Position numbers and translations under genes: made by a program
In this document: piece by piece, positions 24,707-32,719 of the stretch
Layout of the letters: every line of letters begins with the position of its first letter
How positions within the stretch are numbered: position 1 is the first letter of the stretch
The notes under the pieces: model-generated
Seen by the model: only the letters and a program-made list of their open reading frames with translations
What the model was told of the DNA's origin: nothing
Database searches by the model: none
Source: G963668185 sp963668185
GTDB taxonomy: Bacteria; Chloroflexota; Dehalococcoidia; Lucifugimonadales; G963668185
Assembly: GCA_963668185.1 (NCBI GenBank)
Contig: OY764162.1
Span: 2,170,001 to 2,234,000, forward strand
Length of the DNA stretch: 64,000 nt
Direction of reading: 5' to 3'

Positions 24707-27700
24707 TGTTGGCGGCTGGATTGGGGGCGTTCGGCGGGGTTGCCGAAGCCGCCGCCGCCTGATGAGAGGCAGACTATGCGGTCGCCTGGCAGCACGGTTA
24801 CGCCTTCGAGCTTGGAGGGCAGGATGCGCTCGGCGCCGTTGGAGACGATGCTGTAGATGTGCGGGAGGCCGGGCCGGCCGCCGAACAGGCCGAACGGCGG
24901 GTTGATCGTGCCGTCGCCGGCGGTGTTGAGGCGGGCGTCGCCGTCGCCCTGGTAGATGATCTCGCACTCTGCGCCGAGGCCGCCGCGCCACCTGCCGTCG
25001 CCGGCGGAGTTGGGGCGGTACTCGTGGCGGACGACGAAGAGGGGGAACCGCTCCTCGGTGATCTCGACGCTGGGGCTGCGGATGCCTCCGACGACGTTGA
25101 TTTCGCCGACGCCGTTCCAGCCGTCAGTGCCGTGGGCCGCGCCGCCTCCGCCCCGCGCCATGAAGAAGTGCCAGATGAACTTGCGGTCGGTCCTGGGGTC
25201 TATGCCGGTTATGGCGTAGCGTAGCCTGCGGGAGTAGCCGGCGGTGACGGCTTCGGGCACGGCCTGGGCGAGGGCGATGAAGATCGCCTCGACGATCTCC
25301 TCGGCGCAGTGGTTGGTGCTCATGCAGACGGGCGCGGGCGGCTGCGCGTTGACGATGAGGCCCTCCGGCGCGACGACGGTGACGGGGCGCATCGAGCCTT
25401 CGTTCTTGGGCACGTCCGCGGGGGCCATGTACATGATGGCGGCGTGAGCGATGGAGCGGGTGTTGGCGTACGCGCTGTTGATGAAGCCGGTGACCTGCGG
25501 GCTGGACTCGCCGAGGTCTATGTTCATGGCGTTCCCGCGAATGGTGACTTTCGCGCGTATCGGGATCTGCTCGGCGTCGAAGCCGTCGTTGTCCACGAAG
25601 GACTCGCCGTGGTAGATGCCGTCCGGCCAGCCGGCGATCATGCCGCGCACGCGCCTTTCGGTGGAGCGCATGATCTCGCGGACGGTCCTCGTGAGGAGAT
25701 CGGGGCCGTACCTTTCGAGGAGCGAGTGAATGCGGCGGGCGGCGGTCATGACGGAGCCGATCTGGGCGTTCAGGTCGCCGACGAAGCCCTCCGGGTGGCG
25801 GACGTTGGCGGACATCATGCGGATCAGGTCGTAGCGCGGGACGCCCTTGTCCTGGATGCGGAGCGGCGGTATGCGGAGCCCTTCGTGGAAGATTTCGCTG
25901 GCGGCGGGGTTGTAGCCGCCGTGGGTGCCGCCTCCGACGTCGCTGTGGTGGGCGCGGTTCACGGTGAAGAACCTGATGCGGCCTTCGTGGAAGACGGGCC
26001 ATATCACGGTGATGTCCGGCAGGTGGCTGCCGCCGAAGTACGGGTCGTTGACCATGAACAGGTCGCCCTCGTGGACGTCGTCGCCGAAGTAGTCCAGCAC
26101 GGCGCGGGCCGCGACGGGGAGCGCGCTCATGTGGACGGGGATGCCTTCGCCCTGGGCCGCCATCTGGCAGTCGGCGTCCAGGATCACGGTGGAGAAGTCG
26201 CGGCTGGAGTTGAGGATCTGCGACATCGACGTGCGGAGCATTACCTCGACCATCTCCTGCGCGATGGAGTCCAGGCGGCGCTCGACCATCGCGAGCGTGA
26301 CGGGGTCAGGCTCGCCGTCGGTTTCGGGCGCGGCGGCCTGGAGCGGCGCGACGGCGACGACGAGGCCGCCGTACTGGTCCACTTCGGCGTCGTCGCCCTC
26401 GTCCAGGAGGACGGTCGTGAACTCCGACTCAAGGACGGCCGGGCCGGCGATCGACGCGCCCGGGGGCAGCGCCGCGGCATCGTAGATCGGCGCGTCGATC
26501 CAGCCGCCGGCGTAGATGCGGCGCGCGTCCTTTCGCGCGGCGCCGGCGTCCCGGGCGGTCGTCGTGGCCGGCGGGGCGTCGGTGCGGGGGAGCGCGCCGG
26601 TGACGACGACGCGCAGCGTGACGAGCCTGATTTCGTGATCGACCTGGCGGTACGAGAACAGCTCTTCAAAGCGTTCGTGGAAGTTGCCGGCCCACTCATC
26701 CAGCACGGCGTCGCGGCTGCCGGAGAGGTCGGGCGCCTGCACCGTGACCTCGTAGATCTGGTCGAAGTACCGCATGTCTGAGAAGACCTGCGTCGTGATC
26801 CGACCTTCGGGCACGCCCTGGCCGAGGAGGTTTTCGACGCCTTCGGTGGTCATTTCGTCCACGATGGCGCGGGCCTCATCGAGGTCTAGCGAGTCCAGGC
26901 TGGCGGCGTATGAGCGGGAGAGGTCGTACTTGAGATCGGTGTTCAGCATGCCGTACGCGGAGAGGACGGGCGCGGCCGGCGGGATGCGCACCGTCTCGAT
27001 GCCGAGCTCGCGCGCGACGCGGGCGATGTGCAGGCCGGCCGCGCCGCCGAAGGCGACGAGGTCGAAGTCGCGGGGGTCCACGCCGCGCCGGGCGCAGAGC
27101 ACGCGGATGCCCTCTGCCATGGCGGTGTTGACGACCTGCTGCACGCCGTGGGCCGCCTCGACCGTGGAGAGGCCGAGCGGCTCGGCGATGTCTTTTCCGA
27201 GGGCATCGTGGGCCGCGGCGGGATCGAGCGTTTCGCGGCCTCCGAGGAAGTTGGCGGGGTCCAGGTAGCCGAGCGCGACGTTCGCGTCGGTTACGGTCGG
27301 GTTTTCGCCGCCCTTGCCGTAGCAGGCCGGGCCGGGGCTTGCGCCGGCGCTGTCCGGGCCGACGCGGAGGATGCCGCCCTCGTCCACGCGGGCGATGCTG
27401 CCGCCTCCGGCGCCGAGGGTGTGGATGTCTATCATGGGGGTGGCGATCTTCCAGCCCGCCTCGAACTTTTCGATGGCGAGGTGGGGTTCGCCGTTCTCGA
27501 CCAGGGAGATGTCGGTGCTGGTGCCGCCCATGTCGAAGCCGATGAGGTTCGACGCGCCGGCGAGCCAGCCGTACCGCGTCGCGCCGGCGACGCCGCCAGC
27601 GGGGCCGGACAGGATGGCGCGGACTGCCTGCTGGCGGGAGTCTTCGAGCGTGGCGACGCCGCCGTTGGACTGCATGATGAGGATGTCACGCTCGCCCGCC

Positions 27701-28398
27701 GTGTCCGCCAGACGCTCGCGGAGGCGCTTGAGGTACTCGCCGAAGACGGGGCCGACGTAGGCGTTGACGACCGTGGTGCTTACGCGGTCGAACTCCTTGA
27801 TCTGCGGGAGCACGCGGTGTGAGAGCGACGTGTACAGGTCCGGGAAACGGCTCCGGATGGCGTCGCCTATTCGGCGCTCGTGGTCTGGGTTCACGAACGA
27901 GAACAGGAGGCAGACGGCGAGGGCGTCGATGTCTTCGCCCGCGAGGCGGTCCAGCGCGTCGGCGAGCGATTGCTCGTCGAGCGGCGTTTCGACCGAGCCG
28001 TCGAACCGGACGCGCTCGCGGACGCCGAGGCGGAGGTAGCGCGGCACGAGCGGGTTGATCGGCGGCAGGTGGAGGTTGTAGCGGTCCTCCTTGAGGCCGT
28101 CGCGCATTTCGAGGACATCACGGAAGCCCTCGGTGGTGAGCAGGGCGACGCGCGCGCCCTTGCGCTCCACTAGCGTGTTGGTGGCCACGGTGGAGCCGTG
28201 GATGAGCATGGTGGTGTCGCGGAGCAGGTCACGGGTGTTCAGGCCGTACGCCGACGCCGCGTCGGCCAGGCCGGCGGCCACGGCTTCGGACGGGTCGTGG
28301 GGCGTGGACGGCGTCTTGAAGTAGCGCGGCTCCTCGCCGTCCCGCGCGATGACGAAGTCCGTGAACGTCCCGCCGACGTCGATCCCGATCTTGAACAT
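24679..28398 (-). CDS. Fused hydantoinase A/B (5-oxoprolinase-like ATP-dependent amidohydrolase)
   Basis: A 1239-residue protein joining both hydantoinase/oxoprolinase subunits. The HyuA part (1 to about 690) starts FKIGIDVGGTFTDFVIARDG (ASKHA ATP-binding phosphate loop) and contains IMQSNGGVATLEDSRQQ, GFDMGGTSTDISLV, FGGAAGLHIARVARELG and PAAPVLSAYGMLNTD. The HyuB part (about 715-1230) starts PVTLAMVERRLDSIAQEMVE, with ILNSSRDFSTVILD, VNDPYFGGSHLPDITVIWP and SSGGGGFGNPAERP near the end. Such enzymes open 5-oxoproline or hydantoin rings using ATP. In many bacteria A and B are separate genes; the fusion resembles eukaryotic 5-oxoprolinase. It follows a C1B peptidase gene by 18 bp. The last codons double as one of the Fic-module repeats. 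Confidence 0.9.
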   Translation of the reverse strand: MFKIGIDVGGTFTDFVIARDGEEPRYFKTPSTPHDPSEAVAAGLADAASAYGLNTRDLLRDTTMLIHGSTVATNTLVERKGARVALLTTEGFRDVLEMRDGLKEDRYNLHLPPINPLVPRYLRLGVRERVRFDGSVETPLDEQSLADALDRLAGEDIDALAVCLLFSFVNPDHERRIGDAIRSRFPDLYTSLSHRVLPQIKEFDRVSTTVVNAYVGPVFGEYLKRLRERLADTAGERDILIMQSNGGVATLEDSRQQAVRAILSGPAGGVAGATRYGWLAGASNLIGFDMGGTSTDISLVENGEPHLAIEKFEAGWKIATPMIDIHTLGAGGGSIARVDEGGILRVGPDSAGASPGPACYGKGGENPTVTDANVALGYLDPANFLGGRETLDPAAAHDALGKDIAEPLGLSTVEAAHGVQQVVNTAMAEGIRVLCARRGVDPRDFDLVAFGGAAGLHIARVARELGIETVRIPPAAPVLSAYGMLNTDLKYDLSRSYAASLDSLDLDEARAIVDEMTTEGVENLLGQGVPEGRITTQVFSDMRYFDQIYEVTVQAPDLSGSRDAVLDEWAGNFHERFEELFSYRQVDHEIRLVTLRVVVTGALPRTDAPPATTTARDAGAARKDARRIYAGGWIDAPIYDAAALPPGASIAGPAVLESEFTTVLLDEGDDAEVDQYGGLVVAVAPLQAAAPETDGEPDPVTLAMVERRLDSIAQEMVEVMLRTSMSQILNSSRDFSTVILDADCQMAAQGEGIPVHMSALPVAARAVLDYFGDDVHEGDLFMVNDPYFGGSHLPDITVIWPVFHEGRIRFFTVNRAHHSDVGGGTHGGYNPAASEIFHEGLRIPPLRIQDKGVPRYDLIRMMSANVRHPEGFVGDLNAQIGSVMTAARRIHSLLERYGPDLLTRTVREIMRSTERRVRGMIAGWPDGIYHGESFVDNDGFDAEQIPIRAKVTIRGNAMNIDLGESSPQVTGFINSAYANTRSIAHAAIMYMAPADVPKNEGSMRPVTVVAPEGLIVNAQPPAPVCMSTNHCAEEIVEAIFIALAQAVPEAVTAGYSRRLRYAITGIDPRTDRKFIWHFFMARGGGGAAHGTDGWNGVGEINVVGGIRSPSVEITEERFPLFVVRHEYRPNSAGDGRWRGGLGAECEIIYQGDGDARLNTAGDGTINPPFGLFGGRPGLPHIYSIVSNGAERILPSKLEGVTVLPGDRIVCLSSGGGGFGNPAERPQSSRQQDTRNGYVK

Positions 28399-28416
28399 GC
28401 GGCCCTCCGGAAGCCT

Positions 28417-29790
28417 CTAGCCAGCCAGCGCTCCCATCGGGTCCCAGGGCGGCAGCACGATCGGGTCCGTGTCGAGCGCCGGACGCAGATCGGCGGGGAC
28501 GCAGTCCCTGTGGACCGCGATTTCGGAGACGTACTCGGCGAACCAGGAGTCGTTCATCAGCCAGAAGCCCTTGTCGCCGGGGGCTTCGCCCGCGCTGTTC
28601 TCGACGCGCCAGCGCCGGGGGCGTCCGTCGACGATGTCGACGCCGGTGAACAGCATCGCGTGGGTCATGCGGGACTGGTGGTAGTCCAGGCGCTCGGCCT
28701 TCGTCATGGAGAAGGGGGCGTCGTAAACGCCCTCGTAGTCGTAGAGGTTAGCGTCCCACATGCCCAGCTTCCTGTGGGCCTGCTTGCCGGTGTCGCAGCC
28801 GAACCAGACGGTGCTGCCGGCGACGATCTGCTCCATCACGATCTGCTTCATCAGGGAGACGTCCACGTTCAGGTAGCGCACGTCGGACTCGCCGACCACG
28901 TTGCCGAGGTGGGCGATCGTGAACGTGCGCCCCAGCGGGCTGGACTCGCGCGGGTCGTGCACGAGGCAGACGTAATCTTCGTAGGGCGTGGCGACGTACT
29001 TGCGGGCGAACTCGACCGGCGTCATCCGGCCTTCGCGATGGAACCTGCCGTCCTGGTCTTTCCACTGCCAGAGGAACTCGGACGGCGGGACTCCGAGATG
29101 TATGCACAGGATCCTGTACACGGTGTCCAGCGCGCTGCGCTTGGTATCGTGCATCGCTTCGGGGCCGGCGTTCGACGCGCACTCCCTGCGGATGCGGGCG
29201 GCGGCCTTGCGCAGGTGGTACGAGATGGCGGCGTTCATCTTGGCGGTGTTGCCGGAGGACTCGGTCTCCGGGTACATCTCCTTGGGCACGACGCCATACT
29301 TGCGGAGGAGGGGTACGAGCATGTCCCACTGCCCGGCGTCCGGTATGGGCTGCTCCAGCATCCAGGCAACGGCGCGGTCGCCGACGGGCCGGTCCGCGAG
29401 GTCGATCATCGTCTCCAGGAAGAAGTTGGAGCGTTCCACCTTGTCCCAGAACATCAGGTAGCTCTGGCTGAACTCGAACGTGTTCAGATTGAGCGCCTTC
29501 GTCGTCTGGGCGCGGAAGTGGTTCAGGGCGGCGAAGATCCAGCACCTGCCGGAGCGGTTCTGCTGCGTGGCGGTCCAGTCGTCGAGCACGTGGGAGTAGG
29601 TGTGCACGGCGCTCGTGACGAGGGAGCGGTCGAGGGCGACTTCGTCCACGTCGTTCTGCGTGACGGCGTTCAGCATCAGGCGGTTGCCGGGCTCGGACTC
29701 GAAGCGGGCCCGCATGGCGTGTAGCTGCTCTTCGGTAATGCCGGCGTTGGGAGTGGTTGCCGAGGGTGGGGCCTGTACTTTCGTTGCCAT
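28417..29790 (-). CDS. Aminopeptidase C/bleomycin hydrolase-like cysteine peptidase (C1B)
   Basis: A 457-residue papain-fold peptidase of family C1B. The nucleophile segment QNRSGRCWIFAALNHFRAQ is at about 78-95, the His in MTHAMLFTGVDI and the Asn in WRVENSAGEAPGDKGFWLMN. Overall length and motifs match PepC/bleomycin hydrolase, a cytoplasmic hexameric aminopeptidase. ATG at 29790 is chosen because AGGAGG ends 5 bp before it and the family begins near this point; the open frame extends to 29928 through spacer. It likely forms an operon with the downstream hydantoinase/oxoprolinase, which could process pyroglutamate or cyclic products of peptide breakdown. Confidence 0.9.
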   Translation of the reverse strand: MATKVQAPPSATTPNAGITEEQLHAMRARFESEPGNRLMLNAVTQNDVDEVALDRSLVTSAVHTYSHVLDDWTATQQNRSGRCWIFAALNHFRAQTTKALNLNTFEFSQSYLMFWDKVERSNFFLETMIDLADRPVGDRAVAWMLEQPIPDAGQWDMLVPLLRKYGVVPKEMYPETESSGNTAKMNAAISYHLRKAAARIRRECASNAGPEAMHDTKRSALDTVYRILCIHLGVPPSEFLWQWKDQDGRFHREGRMTPVEFARKYVATPYEDYVCLVHDPRESSPLGRTFTIAHLGNVVGESDVRYLNVDVSLMKQIVMEQIVAGSTVWFGCDTGKQAHRKLGMWDANLYDYEGVYDAPFSMTKAERLDYHQSRMTHAMLFTGVDIVDGRPRRWRVENSAGEAPGDKGFWLMNDSWFAEYVSEIAVHRDCVPADLRPALDTDPIVLPPWDPMGALAG

Positions 29791-29934
29791 AGCGCCTCCT
29801 GATGGCTGGGTTGGTGCGAGGCCGAGCGTTGCCCGGCGCCGGTTCGGGCCATGATGCAATCCTGCCGCGGCGGTGTCAATGAACGAGGCGTAAGGTAAGT
29901 GTTCAGAGTTGATGTGGCGGCCCGGCAATCGCCG

Positions 29935-30040
29935 CTATTACCCCATCTCAATCTTCCCCAGCAGACTGGGGAAGAGGTCAGAGGGTGCGCGCCAGCAGCA
30001 CGCTCATGGTTCGACAGGCTCACCACGAACGGAACGGAAC
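29935..30040. repeat. Family A hairpin and family C' repeat
   Basis: Hairpin TCTTCCCCAG-CAGA-CTGGGGAAGA at 29952-29975: relative to other copies both outer bases changed together (C to T, G to A), keeping the pair. A GGTTCGACAGGCTCACCACG copy follows at about 30008. Confidence 0.85.
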
Positions 30041-30057
30041 CAACGGAACTACGACTA

Positions 30058-30501
30058 CTACTCTGCGGTTGCGGTCTCTCCTGCCGGGATTATCCGATGC
30101 AGTAGGGTGACGGACTTGCGGGTGACGCGGGAGTAAGAGTTGTCAAACTCAAACAGGTATCCGCCCGAAACTTCGGCCTCGATCGATTGCGGTTCCAGGT
30201 GGTCGGCCCGCTCCCATCGGCCAAGTTCCTGTCCGTCGGGAGCCAGCAGCAGGACGTTGATGTCCCGGCTGGCCTCTGCTCGAAACTCAAGAGTCTGGCC
30301 TGCCTCGACTTCAATGACGTGGCTGACTTTCTCCCCCGCGCGGATCTCGAAGTTCGAGCGCTGGAACGAAGTCGAGTCTATATCCGACTCGGCGGGGGCC
30401 AATTCGCCGCATCCAGCGTGCAGCAGGACGGACGCCGCGACTAAACCAACAACGCCAACGAGGCCGATGCGCCTCCGGCGCGTTGCTTCTCCGTTACTCA
30501 A
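30058..30501 (-). CDS. Small predicted lipoprotein with GOLD-like beta domain
   Basis: A 147-residue protein. Signal peptide GLVGVVGLVAASVLLHAGCG gives a lipobox with Cys near residue 31. The mature part is beta-rich: SFQRSNFEIRAGEKVSHVIE, EFRAEASRDINVLLLAPDG, and VSGGYLFEFDNSYSRVTRKS. The last segment resembles the GOLD/emp24-like beta sandwich found in small bacterial secreted proteins, a weak resemblance. TTG start at 30501 overlaps the end of the serine hydrolase gene by eight bases, so the two are co-transcribed and coupled. Confidence 0.65.
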   Translation of the reverse strand: MSNGEATRRRRIGLVGVVGLVAASVLLHAGCGELAPAESDIDSTSFQRSNFEIRAGEKVSHVIEVEAGQTLEFRAEASRDINVLLLAPDGQELGRWERADHLEPQSIEAEVSGGYLFEFDNSYSRVTRKSVTLLHRIIPAGETATAE

Positions 30502-31687
30502 CGATGGCCTGGTTAACGAGAACTCTGAATTCGTCGCGGATCGGATAGTAGCCCGTCGGCATGAACTGGGTCATCATGATGGCGATCAGGTCTTCCTGGG
30601 GGTCGATCCAGAAGGTGGTGTTAGCCGCCCCTCCCCAGGAGTACTCGCCGACCGATCCGAGCACGCCCGCGTCCCTCAGATCGGTCAACACGCTGAATCC
30701 CAGGCCGAATCCGTGGCCGTCGATGGTCGCGCTGCCCATCCGCATCGGCAGGAGGCTCTCGTCCAGGTGGTCTATCGTCATCATATCGACCGTCTTGGGG
30801 CTGAGAAGCCTCTCCCCGTCCAGTTCGCCGCCCCTCAGCATCATCCGGCAGAAGTTCATGTAGTCGTCCGTGGTCGATACGAGACCGCCTCCGCCGGAAA
30901 GCAACGCGGGAGGCTGGTGGAACCTTCCGATTACGGGGGAGACCATCGGCTCGATAGAGCCGTCATTGCCGGGCCCGTAAAGCTGGGCGAAGCGGTCCAC
31001 CTGGTCCTCGCGGACGTAGAACCCCGTGTCGGTCATGCCAAGAGGCTCGAACACTCGACGAGCCAGGAAGCTGTCGAACGGCTCTCCGGATACAACCTCC
31101 ACGAGACGCCCGAGAACGTCCGTGGCTACGCTGTACCTCCACGCGCTGCCGGGCTGGTGGGCCAGCGGCAACGCGGCGAGCTTGCGGACCATGTCCTCCA
31201 GGGTATCGCCTTGATCCAGCGCCCTGGCCTCCTGGTACATCCTGTCCACCGGGGAGTCCGGGTAGAACCCGTACGACAGTCCGGCGGTGTGGCAGAGCAG
31301 ATGCCTGATCGTTATCGGAGTGGACTGGCCGACCGTGGTGGGGCCGCGGGCGTCTTCGCCGGTGCACACCTGCAGGCCGTCCAACTCGGGGATGAACCGG
31401 GAAACGGGATCGTCAAGCTGGAAGCTGCCCTCCTCGTAGAGCATCATGACGGCAACGCTGGTTATCGGCTTGGTCATCGAGTAGATGCGTACCAGCGTGT
31501 CGCGCTCCATGGACAGGCCCTTCTCGCGGTCGCGGTGTCCGAACTCGCGCGAGTAGCAGACCTCGTCGTTTCGGGCGACCATGGCCTGTATGCCGGACAG
31601 CTTGCCGGCGTCCACGTAACCCTGCGCCCACCTGCTTATCCTCTCCAACCGCTCGGCGGACATTCCTACTTTTTCAGGACTGGTCAT
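30494..31687 (-). CDS. Serine hydrolase of the beta-lactamase/class C family
   Basis: A 397-residue penicillin-binding-protein-like hydrolase. The nucleophile motif SMTK (SxxK) lies in VRIYSMTKPITSVAVMMLYE, the tyrosine motif in HTAGLSYGFYP (plus YSVATDVLGRL), and a GWGG-like third motif in YSWGGAANTTFWIDP. There is no signal peptide. The family includes esterases (EstB) and D-aminopeptidases; the extra segments and the WGGAANT motif resemble class C-type esterases rather than true beta-lactamases. The substrate is unknown. First of two overlapping minus-strand genes. Confidence 0.85.
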   Translation of the reverse strand: MTSPEKVGMSAERLERISRWAQGYVDAGKLSGIQAMVARNDEVCYSREFGHRDREKGLSMERDTLVRIYSMTKPITSVAVMMLYEEGSFQLDDPVSRFIPELDGLQVCTGEDARGPTTVGQSTPITIRHLLCHTAGLSYGFYPDSPVDRMYQEARALDQGDTLEDMVRKLAALPLAHQPGSAWRYSVATDVLGRLVEVVSGEPFDSFLARRVFEPLGMTDTGFYVREDQVDRFAQLYGPGNDGSIEPMVSPVIGRFHQPPALLSGGGGLVSTTDDYMNFCRMMLRGGELDGERLLSPKTVDMMTIDHLDESLLPMRMGSATIDGHGFGLGFSVLTDLRDAGVLGSVGEYSWGGAANTTFWIDPQEDLIAIMMTQFMPTGYYPIRDEFRVLVNQAIVE

Positions 31688-31730
31688 AACTTTCCTCTGG
31701 ATTGGCGATGTGAGACGATTCTATAGTGTT

Positions 31731-32441
31731 ATGAGCAAGCTGCCAAAGGCCCGCATCGCCGTTACGGACGGCGATAAAGAGACCAAGTGGATCAAGCCGT
31801 ACGTGGACGCCGTCCTGCGCTACGGGGGAGAGCCGGTCATCGCGCGGCCAGGCGGGCTGGAGTCGCATGAGGGCCGGCTGGCCGACGTCACCGGGCTGAT
31901 GCTCACCGGCGGCGAGGACGTCGATCCATCCCGGTACGGCGAGGACGTGGACCCGGAGGCAGGCGTCCAAGTGAACCTCGAACGGGACGCGATGGAGTTT
32001 CAACTACTGGAGGAAGCTCTCGAGCGGGACATGCCGGTGCTGGCGATATGCCGCGGGATGCAGCTGCTGAACGTGGCGCTGGGCGGGAAGCTGATCCAGC
32101 ACATAGACGGGCACAGAGGGCCGGACATGGGCGCTGAACCTTCTACGTTCCATCGAATCTACATTGCGCCCGGCAGCAAGCTCGCCGCCGTGGTGGGTTC
32201 CGGCGGCACGGTGCGCGTCAACAGCATCCATCACCAGGGCGCCAGGGAGGCGCAGAGGGCGCCGGGCCTGCTGGCGTCGGCGTACGCGCTCGACGACGGA
32301 CTCATCGAGGCGCTGGAGAGCCCGGACCACAGGTGGGCGATCGGGGTGCAGTTCCATCCGGAGCGGCGCGAGGAGACGCCGCCGCACTTCGACCGGCTGT
32401 TCGAGGCGCTGGTGGACCGGGCGTCGGAGCACTCTGACTAG
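31731..32441 (+). CDS. Gamma-glutamyl-gamma-aminobutyrate hydrolase-like (peptidase C26)
   Basis: A 236-residue class I glutamine amidotransferase fold protein of the C26 group. The catalytic Cys is in MPVLAICRGMQLLNVALGGK and the His-Glu pair in AIGVQFHPERREE. LTGGEDVDPSRYGED matches the family's oxyanion/ligand region. PuuD-type enzymes hydrolyse gamma-glutamyl-GABA or other gamma-glutamyl amides in the cytoplasm. ATG 31731 (MSKLPKARIAVT) is chosen; GTG at 31710 would add seven residues. Divergent from the serine hydrolase, 43 bp apart. Confidence 0.85.
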   Translation: MSKLPKARIAVTDGDKETKWIKPYVDAVLRYGGEPVIARPGGLESHEGRLADVTGLMLTGGEDVDPSRYGEDVDPEAGVQVNLERDAMEFQLLEEALERDMPVLAICRGMQLLNVALGGKLIQHIDGHRGPDMGAEPSTFHRIYIAPGSKLAAVVGSGGTVRVNSIHHQGAREAQRAPGLLASAYALDDGLIEALESPDHRWAIGVQFHPERREETPPHFDRLFEALVDRASEHSD

Positions 32442-32469
32442 CCTTCAGCTTCGAAAGCCGGCGAGCATG

Positions 32470-32528
32470 TCCGCTCATCGGAGAACCCCATCCCGGCCTT
32501 CCCCAGCAGACTGGGGAAGGGGTTAGAT
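32470..32528. repeat. Family A hairpin repeat
   Basis: CCTTCCCCAG-CAGA-CTGGGGAAGG at 32497-32520, with the TCATCGGAGAACCCCATCCC left flank shared with the copy near 16030. It follows the C26 gene and could terminate it. Confidence 0.85.
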
Positions 32529-32570
32529 GCGGGCCTGCCTGAACTTGTTTTAGAAGGCTCCAAGATCAGC

Positions 32571-32598
32571 TTTGGCCCAGCTTTGGGCGTGGTATAAT
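32571..32598 (+). promoter_or_regulatory. Probable sigma-70-type promoter of gyrA
   Basis: TTTGGC (32571-32576) and a perfect TATAAT (32593-32598) are 16 bp apart. The gyrA start is about 120 bp downstream, leaving a GC-rich leader (32605-32700) with several short inverted repeats but no recognised riboswitch. Confidence 0.7.
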
Positions 32599-32719
32599 AG
32601 GGCGCGTTCGGGTTGGGCGGCCGGGGGCACGGACTGGCGCCTGAGCCGGACAACCCAAGCATCCGATCACCTCTGCGGCAACCCCAGCCCGGCGGCGATA
32701 CGCCTCCAAGGAGTCGTCG

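Noticed and set aside
25309..26781. 490-codon forward frame opposite the hydantoinase gene
   Set aside because: A shadow of strong third-position GC; no signal or family motif.
32605..32700. Riboswitch in the gyrA leader
   Set aside because: Several GC-rich inverted repeats but none of the consensus cores of known riboswitches.
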